NCBI RefSeq assembly: GCF_031426495.1
Contig: NZ_JANPLK010000057.1
Span: 1-51,487 of the forward strand
DNA from: Gemmatimonas sp.
Lineage (GTDB): Bacteria > Gemmatimonadota > Gemmatimonadetes > Gemmatimonadales > Gemmatimonadaceae
DNA length: 51,487 nucleotides
Direction: 5' to 3'
In this document: positions 33,780 to 42,702 of the stretch, in pieces
How positions within the stretch are numbered: position 1 is the first letter of the stretch
Layout of the letters: each line of letters starts with the position of its first letter
Notes under the pieces: model-generated
Seen by the model: the letters and a program-made list of their open reading frames with translations, nothing else
Databases searched by the model: none
Told to the model about the DNA's origin: nothing
Position numbers and translations under genes: made by a program

Positions 33780-34825
33780 TTCGTGCCCGGTCGCGTGCTT
33801 GGCACCGTGATGCGCCCGGCCACGATGTCGGCGGTGAGCGAATCGAGTTTCGCCCGTACAGCGTCGGGAATCAGCATCTTGTTGTTGGCGTCGTACACGT
33901 AGCCGACGCCGTTTTCGGCGAGACCGAACTGCTGGATGCCACCCGTGAACGTGCCGTCCTTTACCGCCTTCGCTGCCTGGAAGACGGATTCGTCGATGCC
34001 CTTCACCATCGACGTGAGCACGTGGCCGGGCGCTTCGCTGTACTGGTCGGCGTCGACGCCGATGCCGAACTTGCCAGTCGTGCGCGCGGCTTCGAACACG
34101 CCGAGTCCGGTGGAGCCCGAGGCGTGGAAGATCACGTTCACGCCCTGGTTGTACATCGCCAGCGCCATCTCCTTGCCGCGTCCCGGATTGCGAAACGCTT
34201 CCGGCGTGACGCCGGCGTAGTTCACGATCACGTCGCAGTCGGGGCAGACGTGCCGCACGCCGGCCCGGTAGCCCGCCTCGAACTTGTGAATGAGCGCGAT
34301 GTCCATACCGCCAACAAAGCCCACCTTCTTGGATTTGCCGACCAGTGCGGCGAGCGCGCCGACCAGAAACGAACCTTGCTCCTCGCGGAACTTGAGCGCC
34401 ACGAGATTGGGCGGCATGGGCAGCGGGTTGCCCACGCTGTCGGTGGCCACGGCGTAGTCGACGTCGGCGAATTTGACGTTCGGGTACTCCTTCGCCAGCA
34501 CGTTGATATCGTCGGTGAAGATGAAGCCGACGGCCACCACGAGGTCCATCCCTTCGGCGGCCAGCAGTCGCAGGCCCGCTTCACGATCGGAGCCTTCGCC
34601 CGGCTCGATGTAGCGCACGCGCGCGCCCAACGCCTTGGTGGCACGAAGGCCACCGAGGTAGGCACCGTCGTTGAACGACTTATCGCCGCGACCGCCGACG
34701 TCGAAGACGATCCCGACATCGAGACCTTCGGAGGTGTCGGCGACCGTCGCCCCGGCGGGGTGGACGGTCAGGAGGGCGACGTGGGCGAGGAGGAGCGCCC
34801 CGATGAGGTAAAGAGTCCGGCGCAT
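33776..34825 (-). CDS. BMP-family substrate-binding protein
   Basis: Protein of 349 aa with a signal peptide (residues about 1-27, PAGATA-type cleavage region); no lipobox Cys is evident. Family signatures are VGIVFDVGGRGDKSFNDGAY (residues about 37-56), GEGSDREAGLRLLAAEGMDLVVAVGFIF, KKVGFVGGMDIALIHKFEAGYRAG, NVIFHASGSTGLGVFEAA and GVDADQYSEAPGHVLTSMVKGI. Relatives bind purine nucleosides. It is first in the importer operon, with 75 bases to the gene upstream. Nucleoside specificity is from family knowledge only. Confidence 0.92.
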   Translation of the reverse strand: MRRTLYLIGALLLAHVALLTVHPAGATVADTSEGLDVGIVFDVGGRGDKSFNDGAYLGGLRATKALGARVRYIEPGEGSDREAGLRLLAAEGMDLVVAVGFIFTDDINVLAKEYPNVKFADVDYAVATDSVGNPLPMPPNLVALKFREEQGSFLVGALAALVGKSKKVGFVGGMDIALIHKFEAGYRAGVRHVCPDCDVIVNYAGVTPEAFRNPGRGKEMALAMYNQGVNVIFHASGSTGLGVFEAARTTGKFGIGVDADQYSEAPGHVLTSMVKGIDESVFQAAKAVKDGTFTGGIQQFGLAENGVGYVYDANNKMLIPDAVRAKLDSLTADIVAGRITVPSTRPGTK

Positions 34826-34900
34826 GGTGCGGAAGCTTCGCCGGATGGAACCGCTGCGGGAAGGGGCAAACGGGCCAAACGGTGTGAACGGCGCATGGCG

Positions 34901-36160
34901 TTATCGCGTGGCCGGTGCCGCCCGCCAGAGGCCATTCAACATGTCGCTGGCAAAGAGGCCGCTCGGTGACCAGTGGACGCCCCACACGTAGACGGGCGCG
35001 CCTCCGGTGCCGACGTATGAGGCCCGCTCGCGCGACATTTTTGCCAGATCGCACCGTCCGTCGGTGGTCTTCTGCGCGACCGTGCAGGTCGCGAGGTCGC
35101 CCCGCACGTCGAGCACCCGCACGCCACCATTGTAGAAGGCGGCATAGGCGAAGCCCTGCGCTTCGTCCACCGAGAAGTTGTGCGTTCCGGCGCCGGGCAC
35201 GGAATACACGGCTACCTCGACCGGCGCCGCGAGATTGCTGATGTCCACCACGTGCACGTCGCCCACGCTCGAGGAGCCGATCGCCCCGGGGCCTTCCTGA
35301 CCTACCAGCAGATACTTCTTCGTCTGCGAGACGGGATCGTGCACCCACCACGCGTTGTGCGCTTGACCGCCCACCGTGCGGGCCCGGCCCAGCAATCGCG
35401 GGGCGGACACGGTGCCCCCCTGCGCTCCGATATCCCAGATCCCTACACCGTCATTCCATTCGGCCGTGAAGAGCAGTCCTTCGCGCACGAAGACGTCGTG
35501 CACGAAGGGGTTACCCATGGCCTGTGACCAGACGGTGCGCGGCGCTGACGGCGTGCTGAGGTCGAGCACCACCAGCCGCGACGACACGCCATTCGACTGG
35601 TTAACCGCGCAAAACGCGTACAGCACGCCGTTCACGCGCGCCAGTTCGGCCGTGTGCACGCCGTACTGCAACTCGCCTCCGGTGGTGCGCGTGATCAGCT
35701 GTGGCGCCCGCGGATTCGCCATCGAATAAATCGCCACGCCCCCGTTGGGATTCGCTTCGATGGCCACCAGCATGATGCTGCCGTCGTCGCTCACCTGCAC
35801 GTCACCGGTGGTGGTGGCATTGGCCACAAATACGTTGTCCAGCAACTGCGGCTGATCAGCGCTCACGTCCCAGATCTTGACGGCATTGCCGCGAGAACCG
35901 GCGCGGGTGCCCCACGTGGTGGTGTACGCCGTGGTGCCACGCACCCAGACCTCGGCCGTGTAGCGCTCTGGTACGGCACCTTGTCCGAGATGGGTGAGCA
36001 GCCCCGGTAGCGGTGGCGGCGGCACGGTCGTGGTGGTATCGGCGGGCTTGGTGACCTGCGTGGGCGCGCTCTCGCCGCCACCGCACGCGGACAGGGCGAT
36101 GACCGCCAGTACCGCCGTGACAGTCGTGCTGAGCCGGCGCACGAAACGAATTCGAGTCAT
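34901..36160 (-). CDS. LVIVD-repeat lipoprotein
   Basis: Protein of 419 aa. The signal peptide ends at a lipobox (ALSAC, residues 22-26), followed by a Thr/Pro-rich linker. The rest is a repeated beta-propeller-like pattern with VKIWDVSADQPQLLDNVFV, VAIYSMANPRAPQLI, LVVLDLSTPSAPRTVW, VHVVDISNLAAPVEVAVY and GVRVLDVRGD, the signature of LVIVD repeats, which occur in surface and choice-of-anchor proteins. It overlaps the upstream beta-barrel gene by 4 bases, so the two are made together. The start at 36160 is chosen because a lipobox follows; the upstream frame is a shadow of the neighbour. Function unknown. Confidence 0.85.
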   Translation of the reverse strand: MTRIRFVRRLSTTVTAVLAVIALSACGGGESAPTQVTKPADTTTTVPPPPLPGLLTHLGQGAVPERYTAEVWVRGTTAYTTTWGTRAGSRGNAVKIWDVSADQPQLLDNVFVANATTTGDVQVSDDGSIMLVAIEANPNGGVAIYSMANPRAPQLITRTTGGELQYGVHTAELARVNGVLYAFCAVNQSNGVSSRLVVLDLSTPSAPRTVWSQAMGNPFVHDVFVREGLLFTAEWNDGVGIWDIGAQGGTVSAPRLLGRARTVGGQAHNAWWVHDPVSQTKKYLLVGQEGPGAIGSSSVGDVHVVDISNLAAPVEVAVYSVPGAGTHNFSVDEAQGFAYAAFYNGGVRVLDVRGDLATCTVAQKTTDGRCDLAKMSRERASYVGTGGAPVYVWGVHWSPSGLFASDMLNGLWRAAPATR

Positions 36161-37464
36161 TGAGGCGGGTGGCTGAGGGAGGAACCTCTCGAAGACATAC
36201 CCGCCCGCACCGCTGCCGGCAACACGTAGCGCCCCATCCGACGGCGCATGGTCCCCGCATGGACCCGTGCCCCGATCGAGAGCGACCACTGCGTCTCCGA
36301 TCCGTAGAACTCCGCCGGCACGAACACGGCGGGTGTGCGCTGCGCGCGGGCAGTGGCGCGCGCCACCTCCAGAAAGGGTGTGACGTGCGTGCCGCGCAAT
36401 CGAGGAAGACTCGTCGCCGGCGCAGCCAGCTGTACCGTGCCGATCGACCAGCGGGTGATGCCGACCAGCTGAAAGTCGACGTGTCCGTTGGGAGTGCGAA
36501 ACAGATCGAGCAGGCGTTCGCTCTCCGGACGGTCGGTGCGTTCGGCCCGCCCCGACAGTGCCCAGCCGCGATGCACAATGCTCGATTCCAGCAGCGTGCT
36601 GGCGAAGCGAAACACGCGCTGCGTGCCGAGCGACTCGTCGGTGCGCGCGATCTCGAGGAGCGCGTAGCGGTTGGCGGGCACGTCGTATCGCAGCGAGGCG
36701 CTGAGCTGCCGGTGATCGAAGGCGCCACCCTGCGTGAGGCCGGGGCTCCGCACGAATGCCGAGCTGACCTGGGCCTCGAGCGAGCGCCGTGGCGACACGG
36801 TCAGGCGCGTGCTGCGCGAATCGCCCACGCGTGACCACTGGGGGCCGGTGAACGGGCCGACCGGCTCGTCGCCGTTGAACCAACTCTGCTCGAGGGTGAT
36901 CGCGCGATCGCCGCGGGCGAACTGCAGCGCGCCCATGACGAGCACGCGTTCGATGATCTGGGCGTGATGATGATTCACCGGATACTTCACGAACGGCCGC
37001 ATCATCGGGTCGTCGGTGCCGTACGGTGTGAAGCCTTTGCCGCCGGCCAGCGTAGCGCGAAGGCCGCCGCGCGCGGGCGTGGCCACGGCCAGCATGGCTT
37101 CGTGCACCAACGTGTGTGGATGGCGACGGTCGGCGTAGCCCTCGCCGTACATGCCGGCATTGAGCTCACCGCGGCGGAGGGTGTACCCCTCGAAGTTCAG
37201 GGTGCCGGTGAAGCGCAGCGCGCCCCACGCGGCGTCACCCATGAGGTTGGGCTGCGTGAGGTAGCCCTCGGTGTAGCGACGGCCGAGCAGGGCCGGATTG
37301 GCCGTGGTGAGCAGTCCCGTGGCCATCGCGCCAAGGTGATACCGGGCCGAGTCGGCGGCGGGATCGTGCGGCATATGCTGAGCCCTGCCGACCGCGGGGA
37401 GGAGCGCGGCGAGCAGGGCGGTAATACGAGACAGCGTGCGCACAGTCAATGAAGCGGTCGGCAT
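36157..37464 (-). CDS. Putative outer-membrane beta-barrel protein, coupled to the LVIVD lipoprotein
   Basis: Protein of 435 aa with a signal peptide (residues about 1-28, VGRAQ). An HMPHD sequence follows the cleavage site and another His cluster occurs (NHHHAQ, about 165-170), possibly metal-related. The mature chain is rich in short amphipathic strands separated by charged turns (for example RYALLEIARTDESLG, GWALSGRAERTD, HVDFQLVGITRWSIGTVQL). No domain family is recognised. The translational coupling to the LVIVD lipoprotein suggests a joint envelope function, perhaps linked to metal or copper handling given the His residues, but this is speculative. Confidence 0.65.
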   Translation of the reverse strand: MPTASLTVRTLSRITALLAALLPAVGRAQHMPHDPAADSARYHLGAMATGLLTTANPALLGRRYTEGYLTQPNLMGDAAWGALRFTGTLNFEGYTLRRGELNAGMYGEGYADRRHPHTLVHEAMLAVATPARGGLRATLAGGKGFTPYGTDDPMMRPFVKYPVNHHHAQIIERVLVMGALQFARGDRAITLEQSWFNGDEPVGPFTGPQWSRVGDSRSTRLTVSPRRSLEAQVSSAFVRSPGLTQGGAFDHRQLSASLRYDVPANRYALLEIARTDESLGTQRVFRFASTLLESSIVHRGWALSGRAERTDRPESERLLDLFRTPNGHVDFQLVGITRWSIGTVQLAAPATSLPRLRGTHVTPFLEVARATARAQRTPAVFVPAEFYGSETQWSLSIGARVHAGTMRRRMGRYVLPAAVRAGMSSRGSSLSHPPQ

Positions 37465-37487
37465 ACCGAAGTCTGTCCCCGCTCTAC

Positions 37488-37516
37488 CGGATCGCGCGAG
37501 CCTACCGCGCGATCCG
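37488..37516 (-). terminator. Perfect 11-bp hairpin without T-tract
   Basis: CGGATCGCGCG (37488-37498), a 7-base loop, and its exact complement (37506-37516). It begins 16 bases beyond the PEP-CTERM stop on the minus strand. No T-run follows. It may be a non-canonical terminator or a 3'-end protective hairpin. Confidence 0.5.
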
Positions 37517-37532
37517 TCTGTGATCTGCGAGC

Positions 37533-38243
37533 CTACGCCTGCTTACGGCGACGAGCCACACCGGCCATCACCAGTCCGCCGGCCGCCATCAGCGCGAACG
37601 TGCTCGGCTCCGGCACGCTGGTGCTCGGCATCGCGTTCGCGCTAAACGTGAAGTCGTCGAGGGCGAAGTTGAATCCCTGCGAGCCGTTGCCGCCAATGGT
37701 GACGCTGGCGATGTCCTGGTTCTCGCTGGAGAAGCCGAAGAACTGCAGGCCGTTCTCGTTGTTGATGCCGAGCTGGCTGCTGGTCGAGCCATTCCGGAAG
37801 GCGATGATCACGTCGAATTGGCTACCCATCAGGTAGTTCGTGAGGAATCCGAAGCCCTGCACGGCGCCGTCGAAGGTCGCCGTGAGCGGTCCGACCGTGC
37901 CGTAGTTGTTGAACATTCCGACAAGGAACCCACCGTCGAAGCCGCCGCCGGCATCGATCAGCAACGGGCCGCTCGACACGGAGTAGGTCACGCCGGCCTT
38001 GATGGCACCGGGGAGCACCTGATTCCACGATCCGACGTTGTACGAACTCAGCGAGTTCAACGTCGAACCGAGCGGGAAGGCGGCGTTACCGAGGAAGTTC
38101 TCCGTGGTCACAGCGCCGACGGCATTCACGAACGCCGTGCGGTCGGACCAGGTGGTGATCTGCGCCTGCGCGCGGGTGGCCACGGTAGACAGCGCGGCGA
38201 GCAGCGCGAACGGGACGGCAAGGGCGCGGGTGGAGCGGATCAC
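37533..38243 (-). CDS. PEP-CTERM sorting-signal protein
   Basis: Protein of 236 aa. It has an N-terminal signal peptide (residues 1-27, ending RAQAQ) and a C-terminal PEP-CTERM tripartite signal: VPEPSTF, a hydrophobic stretch (ALMAAGGLVMAGVA) and a basic tail (RRRKQA). Such proteins are processed by an exosortase and are linked to extracellular polysaccharide or biofilm. No exosortase gene is in the window. The mature part is Gly/Asn-rich and has no Cys. The GTG at 38243 is chosen because the signal peptide begins there and AGAGG lies 4 bases upstream; a longer ATG reading (38366) adds non-signal sequence. Confidence 0.85.
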   Translation of the reverse strand: MIRSTRALAVPFALLAALSTVATRAQAQITTWSDRTAFVNAVGAVTTENFLGNAAFPLGSTLNSLSSYNVGSWNQVLPGAIKAGVTYSVSSGPLLIDAGGGFDGGFLVGMFNNYGTVGPLTATFDGAVQGFGFLTNYLMGSQFDVIIAFRNGSTSSQLGINNENGLQFFGFSSENQDIASVTIGGNGSQGFNFALDDFTFSANAMPSTSVPEPSTFALMAAGGLVMAGVARRRKQA

Positions 38244-38290
38244 GAAGCCTCTGAGGCGATGGGGTGCGATTGAGCGACACCCACCGGTAG

Positions 38291-38306
38291 GGCAAAATCG
38301 TAGCCA
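38291..38306 (-). promoter_or_regulatory. Candidate sigma-54 (-24/-12) promoter
   Basis: On the minus strand TGGC, seven bases, then TTGC, with the GG and GC dinucleotides 10 bases apart as required for RpoN. It lies 48 bases upstream of the PEP-CTERM start. PEP-CTERM genes in other genera are regulated by the PrsK/PrsR-RpoN system. Such a match is expected about once by chance in a window this size. Confidence 0.3.
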
Positions 38307-38410
38307 GAATGGCTGAGTTTGGCTGGATTTCATTAACCGTCTGTCATTTAACGGCTTATGCCACATTCCTGAAAATTGTGACCTTATTCCGCGCGAGTTA
38401 TGTGTGGCAT

Positions 38411-38440
38411 GGGGTGCATGACCTGTGGTTCATGCACCCC
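38411..38440 (-). terminator. Perfect 11-bp hairpin after the TPR-like gene
   Basis: GGGGTGCATGA (38411-38421), an 8-base loop, and its exact complement (38430-38440). It begins 17 bases beyond the stop at 38458 on the minus strand. No T-tract follows. It is probably a transcript end or protective stem. Between it and 38306 the DNA is AT-rich with nothing else recognised. Confidence 0.5.
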
Positions 38441-38457
38441 ACCATCCACTGCACTGC

Positions 38458-39987
38458 TTACTTGAGCGCCTTGTACCGGTAGCTCATGATGCCGGCGCCG
38501 GTCGCCTTCAGCGTCACCGACTTCGTTTCGCCCTTCTTGATCGGGCCAACCGCTTCCGTCGCCGTGGCCACGACCGCGCCCGCGAGATCCATGAACTCGA
38601 CCGTCAGCGAATACTGACCGTCCTTCGCCGCCACCTGCTCGAGGCCGAGCGTCAGCGTCGCTTGGTCCTTGCGACGATCGAAGCTCGTGACGTCGACCTT
38701 CACTGGCAGCGCTTCGGCGTACGTCTGGTACTTCACCAGCGAATCGGTCCACGCCTTCACTTCAACCGGCTTCTTGGCCGTCTGTGCCGCCTTGGCCAAG
38801 CCCTGCGACGCGTAGGCGAACAGCATCCAGCCGTCGAAGTTGTTCGGGTCGAGTTCGACGAGCTTGCGCGCCGGCTCGAACATCAGGGTGAACTGGTCCT
38901 TCGAATAGTGCGCCGCTGCCACGTTACGCTGGGCATCGCGGTTGAACGGGTTCTTGACGGTGGCCGCCTTGAACAGCTTGAGCGCGTCGTCCGACTTGTT
39001 GGCCCGCGTCGCGATCACGCCGGCCGTCGCCAGTGCGATATCGGTGGCCGACGCCTGCGTGAGCAGCGGCGTGTACACCGTGGGAATCAGCGCCGTGTCC
39101 TTGGCGACCGTGAGTGCATCCGCCCACGACAGCAGCAGATTCGGGGCATCCGGGCTGTCCGGCGTCATCAGCATCAACGCCTTGAAGCCTTCCGCCGCTT
39201 CACGCGCTGCCGCCTGCTGTTCGGCGCCCGTCTTCGACTGGGCGTCTTCGAGCTGGCTCATGGCCGCGTAGTACATGCTGCTGTTCTTCAGGTCGCGGTA
39301 CGTGGTGTCGTCGGCCGCATACTTGACGACATGTTTCCAGTGCATGATCGCATTCGCGCGGTTGTTGCGCGCGTTGGCGACACTGGCCAGCACGTAGTGT
39401 GGGTACGGGTTGGTGGCCGACATCATCATCGAGCGCTTCGCGAAGTACTCGGCCGAGTCGAGCTTGCCGCCGTTCGAGGCATCGAGCGCGGCCTTCGTCG
39501 CCGCCAGCCACACTTCGTTCATGCGCATGGCGGTGATGTCGGCTTCGCACGTCGGCACCGCGGCCACGATCGCCTTGTAGGCCACGTCCATGTTCACGAT
39601 GACGTCGTACGGTTCGGCGGGATTCGTGATGAATCCGAGCTCGCTGCGCGCCGGAGCATCGACGATGCCGGGCTCGACGCCCCACATGGTCAGCGCCTGC
39701 ACGAGCGTGAGGTTGTAGCCACCGGGATTCTTCGCGAAGCGCTCGGGCTTCGTGTCGAGTTCCTTGATGATGTCGCGCAGCACCTTTTTCCGGGCGTCCG
39801 GCGTGGCCGCGCTGCGGGCACTCTGGAACTTGAGCGACATCAGCGCCAGTTCCTTTGGGCTGTTCTGATCGATGACGCACTGCGGCGCTACGCCACCACC
39901 GGGCTGGGCCGTGAGGGCGGAAGGCACGAGAGCTACTCCGGACAGCGACACCGCGGTCGCAACGCCGGCCATGAACGTCAAACGCAT
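38458..39987 (-). CDS. Exported TPR-like repeat protein
   Basis: Protein of 509 aa with a signal peptide (residues about 1-28, ALTAQ). The body is helical, with repeated helix pairs such as DSAEYFAKRSMMMSATNPYPHYVLASVANARNNRANAIMHWKHVVKY and SDDALKLFKAATVKNPFNRDAQRNVAAAHY, typical of tetratricopeptide-like scaffolds. Residues about 410-509 switch to a beta-rich C-terminal domain (ATLTLGLEQVAAKDGQYSLTVEFMDLAGAVV). The start at 39987 is supported by GGAG 5 bases upstream. Function unknown; periplasmic scaffolding is possible. It is divergent from nadB. Confidence 0.75.
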   Translation of the reverse strand: MRLTFMAGVATAVSLSGVALVPSALTAQPGGGVAPQCVIDQNSPKELALMSLKFQSARSAATPDARKKVLRDIIKELDTKPERFAKNPGGYNLTLVQALTMWGVEPGIVDAPARSELGFITNPAEPYDVIVNMDVAYKAIVAAVPTCEADITAMRMNEVWLAATKAALDASNGGKLDSAEYFAKRSMMMSATNPYPHYVLASVANARNNRANAIMHWKHVVKYAADDTTYRDLKNSSMYYAAMSQLEDAQSKTGAEQQAAAREAAEGFKALMLMTPDSPDAPNLLLSWADALTVAKDTALIPTVYTPLLTQASATDIALATAGVIATRANKSDDALKLFKAATVKNPFNRDAQRNVAAAHYSKDQFTLMFEPARKLVELDPNNFDGWMLFAYASQGLAKAAQTAKKPVEVKAWTDSLVKYQTYAEALPVKVDVTSFDRRKDQATLTLGLEQVAAKDGQYSLTVEFMDLAGAVVATATEAVGPIKKGETKSVTLKATGAGIMSYRYKALK

Positions 39988-40063
39988 GACGTCTCCAAAG
40001 CGAAAAAGAGCGGGAGAATGGGCCAGCAAGCCGGCCAGGGGTTCTGTTGGGGACCCAGTGTCC

Positions 40064-40069
40064 TAAGTT
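40064..40069 (+). promoter_or_regulatory. Candidate -10 box near the nadB start
   Basis: TAAGTT lies 9 bases before the nadB ATG (40079). No SD is seen. The spacing is longer than in the other cases, so this is a weaker example. Confidence 0.25.
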
Positions 40070-40078
40070 GAAACTACT

Positions 40079-41602
40079 ATGACTGACCGGATCCGCACGC
40101 GGTTCCTTGTTATTGGCAGTGGAGTCGCAGGACTTCATGCTGCCTGGCGCGCCTCGGCTCATGGACCGGTGACGGTCCTCACCAAGCGCACCCTCTTCGA
40201 TTCCGCGACGGCGTATGCCCAGGGGGGCATCGCGGCCGCCTTAGGCGCTGGAGACTCGCCCGACCTGCACCGACAGGATACGCTCGCCGCGGGAGCAGCG
40301 CTGTGCGACGCCGAAGCCGTACAGGTGTTGGTTGAGGAAGGACCGGCCCGTGTGCGCGAGTTGCAGGCGGCCGGAGCCCGCTTCGACCTCGATCCCGATG
40401 GCGATTTCAAGCTCGGGAAGGAGGCGGCCCACTCACGTCACCGCATTGTGCATGCCCACGGCGACCAAACCGGGGCGGAAGTGGCCCGGACGCTGGTAGC
40501 CAAGGTACGTGAGTCACCGAATATCCAAGTGGTCGAGATGGCACGGGTGCTCGACCTGCTGCTCCTTCACGATGAAGAGGGGGTGCAGTGCGCCGGCGTT
40601 CGTGCCAGCATCGCCGGACGCGCCGTGGAAATCGTCGCCGACGCTACGGTGCTGGCCACGGGTGGTTGCGGCCAGATTTATCGGTACACCACGAACCCGC
40701 AGGTGGCCACCGGCGACGGCTTTGCCATCGCCCATCGGGCCGGGGCCCGGTTGGCGGACATGGAATTCGTGCAGTTCCATCCCACCGCGCTCGACACGCC
40801 TGAGAATCCGCTGGCCCTCATTTCCGAGGCGGTGCGCGGCGAAGGGGCCATCCTGTTGAATGGACGCGGGCAGCGCTTCATGCCCAAGCGCCATCGGTTG
40901 GCCGAACTGGCCCCGCGCGATGTCGTGGCTCGCGAGATTTTCCGCGAGCAGCAGCAGTACGGCACGGTGTTCCTCGATGCCACCAAGCTCGGCGCCGAGT
41001 TCGCGACGCGCTTTCCGGGCATCCTCGCGATCTGCCGCGCCCGCGGCATCGATCCGGTACACGAGCCGATACCCGTCACGCCGGCCGCCCACTACATGAT
41101 GGGCGGGGTCATGACCGACCTCGCCGGCCGATCCAGCATCGCGCGGCTGTATGCCGTGGGCGAAGTGGCCCGCACCGGTGTGCACGGCGCCAACCGCCTC
41201 GCGTCCAACTCGTTGCTGGAAGGGCTGGTGTTCGCCGAGCGCGTGGCCCGCGACATGGTGGAGACACCGACCGACTTGCCGGTGCCCGAGCCCACCGATT
41301 GGGAAGTGCCGTCGCTCGACGATCGTGGCGCCGCACAGGTGGCCGCCGACGAGATCCGCGAGCTCATGTGGACCTACGCGTCGATCGCCCGCACCGCGCC
41401 CGGCCTGCGCCGCTGTCTTGCCGCCTTGCAGCAAATCGGCGAGCGACTGCCACCCGGCGCCACCGAAGAGCGGAATCTGCACACCACCGCCACGCTCGTG
41501 ACGGAAGCCTCGCTCATGCGCAAGGAGTCGCGTGGAGGGCACTTCCGGAGCGATTTTCCGAAGACCCGCCGGAAGTGGCAGGACCGACATATCACGTGGT
41601 AA
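40079..41602 (+). CDS. nadB: L-aspartate oxidase
   Basis: Protein of 507 aa. It oxidises L-aspartate to iminoaspartate, the first step of NAD synthesis from aspartate. The FAD motif is VIGSGVAGLHAA (residues 11-22); other family signatures are TAYAQGGIAAAL, HSRHRIVHAHGDQTG, VLATGGCGQIY, MEFVQFHPTAL, EAVRGEGAILLN, AAHYMMGGV and GVHGANRLASNSLLEGLVF. It leads the nadB-nadA-nadC cluster. It needs an FAD and normally O2 or fumarate as acceptor. A heptad array separates it from nadA. Confidence 0.96.
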   Translation: MTDRIRTRFLVIGSGVAGLHAAWRASAHGPVTVLTKRTLFDSATAYAQGGIAAALGAGDSPDLHRQDTLAAGAALCDAEAVQVLVEEGPARVRELQAAGARFDLDPDGDFKLGKEAAHSRHRIVHAHGDQTGAEVARTLVAKVRESPNIQVVEMARVLDLLLLHDEEGVQCAGVRASIAGRAVEIVADATVLATGGCGQIYRYTTNPQVATGDGFAIAHRAGARLADMEFVQFHPTALDTPENPLALISEAVRGEGAILLNGRGQRFMPKRHRLAELAPRDVVAREIFREQQQYGTVFLDATKLGAEFATRFPGILAICRARGIDPVHEPIPVTPAAHYMMGGVMTDLAGRSSIARLYAVGEVARTGVHGANRLASNSLLEGLVFAERVARDMVETPTDLPVPEPTDWEVPSLDDRGAAQVAADEIRELMWTYASIARTAPGLRRCLAALQQIGERLPPGATEERNLHTTATLVTEASLMRKESRGGHFRSDFPKTRRKWQDRHITW

Positions 41603-41608
41603 CAGCAA

Positions 41609-41684
41609 AGTAGGGAGTACGAAGTATGGGGTAGGGAACTGCCTCGACACGACTCCCGACCCCCTACTCCGTACCCCATACTCC
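41609..41684. repeat. Inverted heptad array (AGTAxGG/xTACTCC type)
   Basis: Left arm: four 7-base units from 41609 to 41636, consensus (A/G)GTA(G/T/C)GG. Right arm: five 7-base units from 41650 to 41684, consensus N(T/G)AC(T/C)CC, the reverse complement of the left. The arms are 13 bases apart. The element nearly fills the 93-base gap between nadB (stop 41602) and nadA (start 41696). Its sequence is unrelated to the array at 28754, yet the 7-base period and inverted layout are the same. Confidence 0.85.
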
Positions 41685-41695
41685 GCAGTTAACAA

Positions 41696-42702
41696 ATGAC
41701 GATTTTAGAGGCCCACTACGATCCCGCCCTCGCCGAAGAAATCCGCGCCCTCGCCAAGGAGCGGAATGCGGTGATTCTCGCCCACAACTACGAGCGTCCG
41801 GAAATTCAGGACGTCGCCGACTTCGTGGGGGACTCGCTGGGGTTGTCACGCGAGGCCGCGAAGACGGAGGCCGACGTGATCGTGTTCTGCGGGGTGCACT
41901 TCATGGCCGAAACGGCGGCGATTCTGTCGCCGCAGAAAACGGTGCTGCTTCCCGACCTTGCCGCCGGCTGCTCGTTGGCCAGCACGATCAACGCCGAACA
42001 GTTGCGGTCGTGGAAGGCGCAGCATCCGGGGGCGGTCGTCGTGGCGTACGTGAACACGACCGCCGAAGTGAAGGCCGAAAGCGACTATTGCTGCACGTCG
42101 GGCAACGCGGTCGAAGTGGTGAACGCGATTCCGGCCGACAAGGAAATTCTGTTTCTCCCCGACATGTTTCTGGGCGCGCATGTGCGCCGCGAATCGCGTC
42201 GCGAGAACATCCATGTGTGGCTCGGCGAGTGTCACGTCCACGCCGGCATCGATCCCGAACACATCTCGAATATGCGCGCGCAGCATCCCGGCGCCGAGTT
42301 CCTGATTCACCCGGAGTGTGGCTGTGCCACGCCGGTGGTGGAAGCGATCAGCGCTGGCGCCATTGACGCCGACAACGTGCACATTCTCTCCACCGAGGGC
42401 ATGATCAAACGTCCGAGCCAGACCGATCAGGACACGTTCATCGTGGCCACCGAGATCGGCATTCTGCACCGGCTACGCCGCGCCAATCCCACCAAGCACT
42501 TCATTGCCGCGAACGATCGTGCGCAGTGCGCGTATATGAAAGTGACGACGCTGCCGAAGGTGCGCGACGCGCTCCTGCATATGCAGCATCGAATCACGGT
42601 GCCGGATGATATCGCCGCCCGCGCTCGCATTTCGATCGAGCGCATGGTGTCGATCGGCGGCAATTCCGGCGTGAGTCCCTTTGGCCCCGAGGATCCCGGC
42701 GA

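Noticed and set aside
41603..41695. NAD-sensing riboswitch before nadA.
   Set aside because: The gap is filled by the heptad array and shows no known NAD+ riboswitch motifs.
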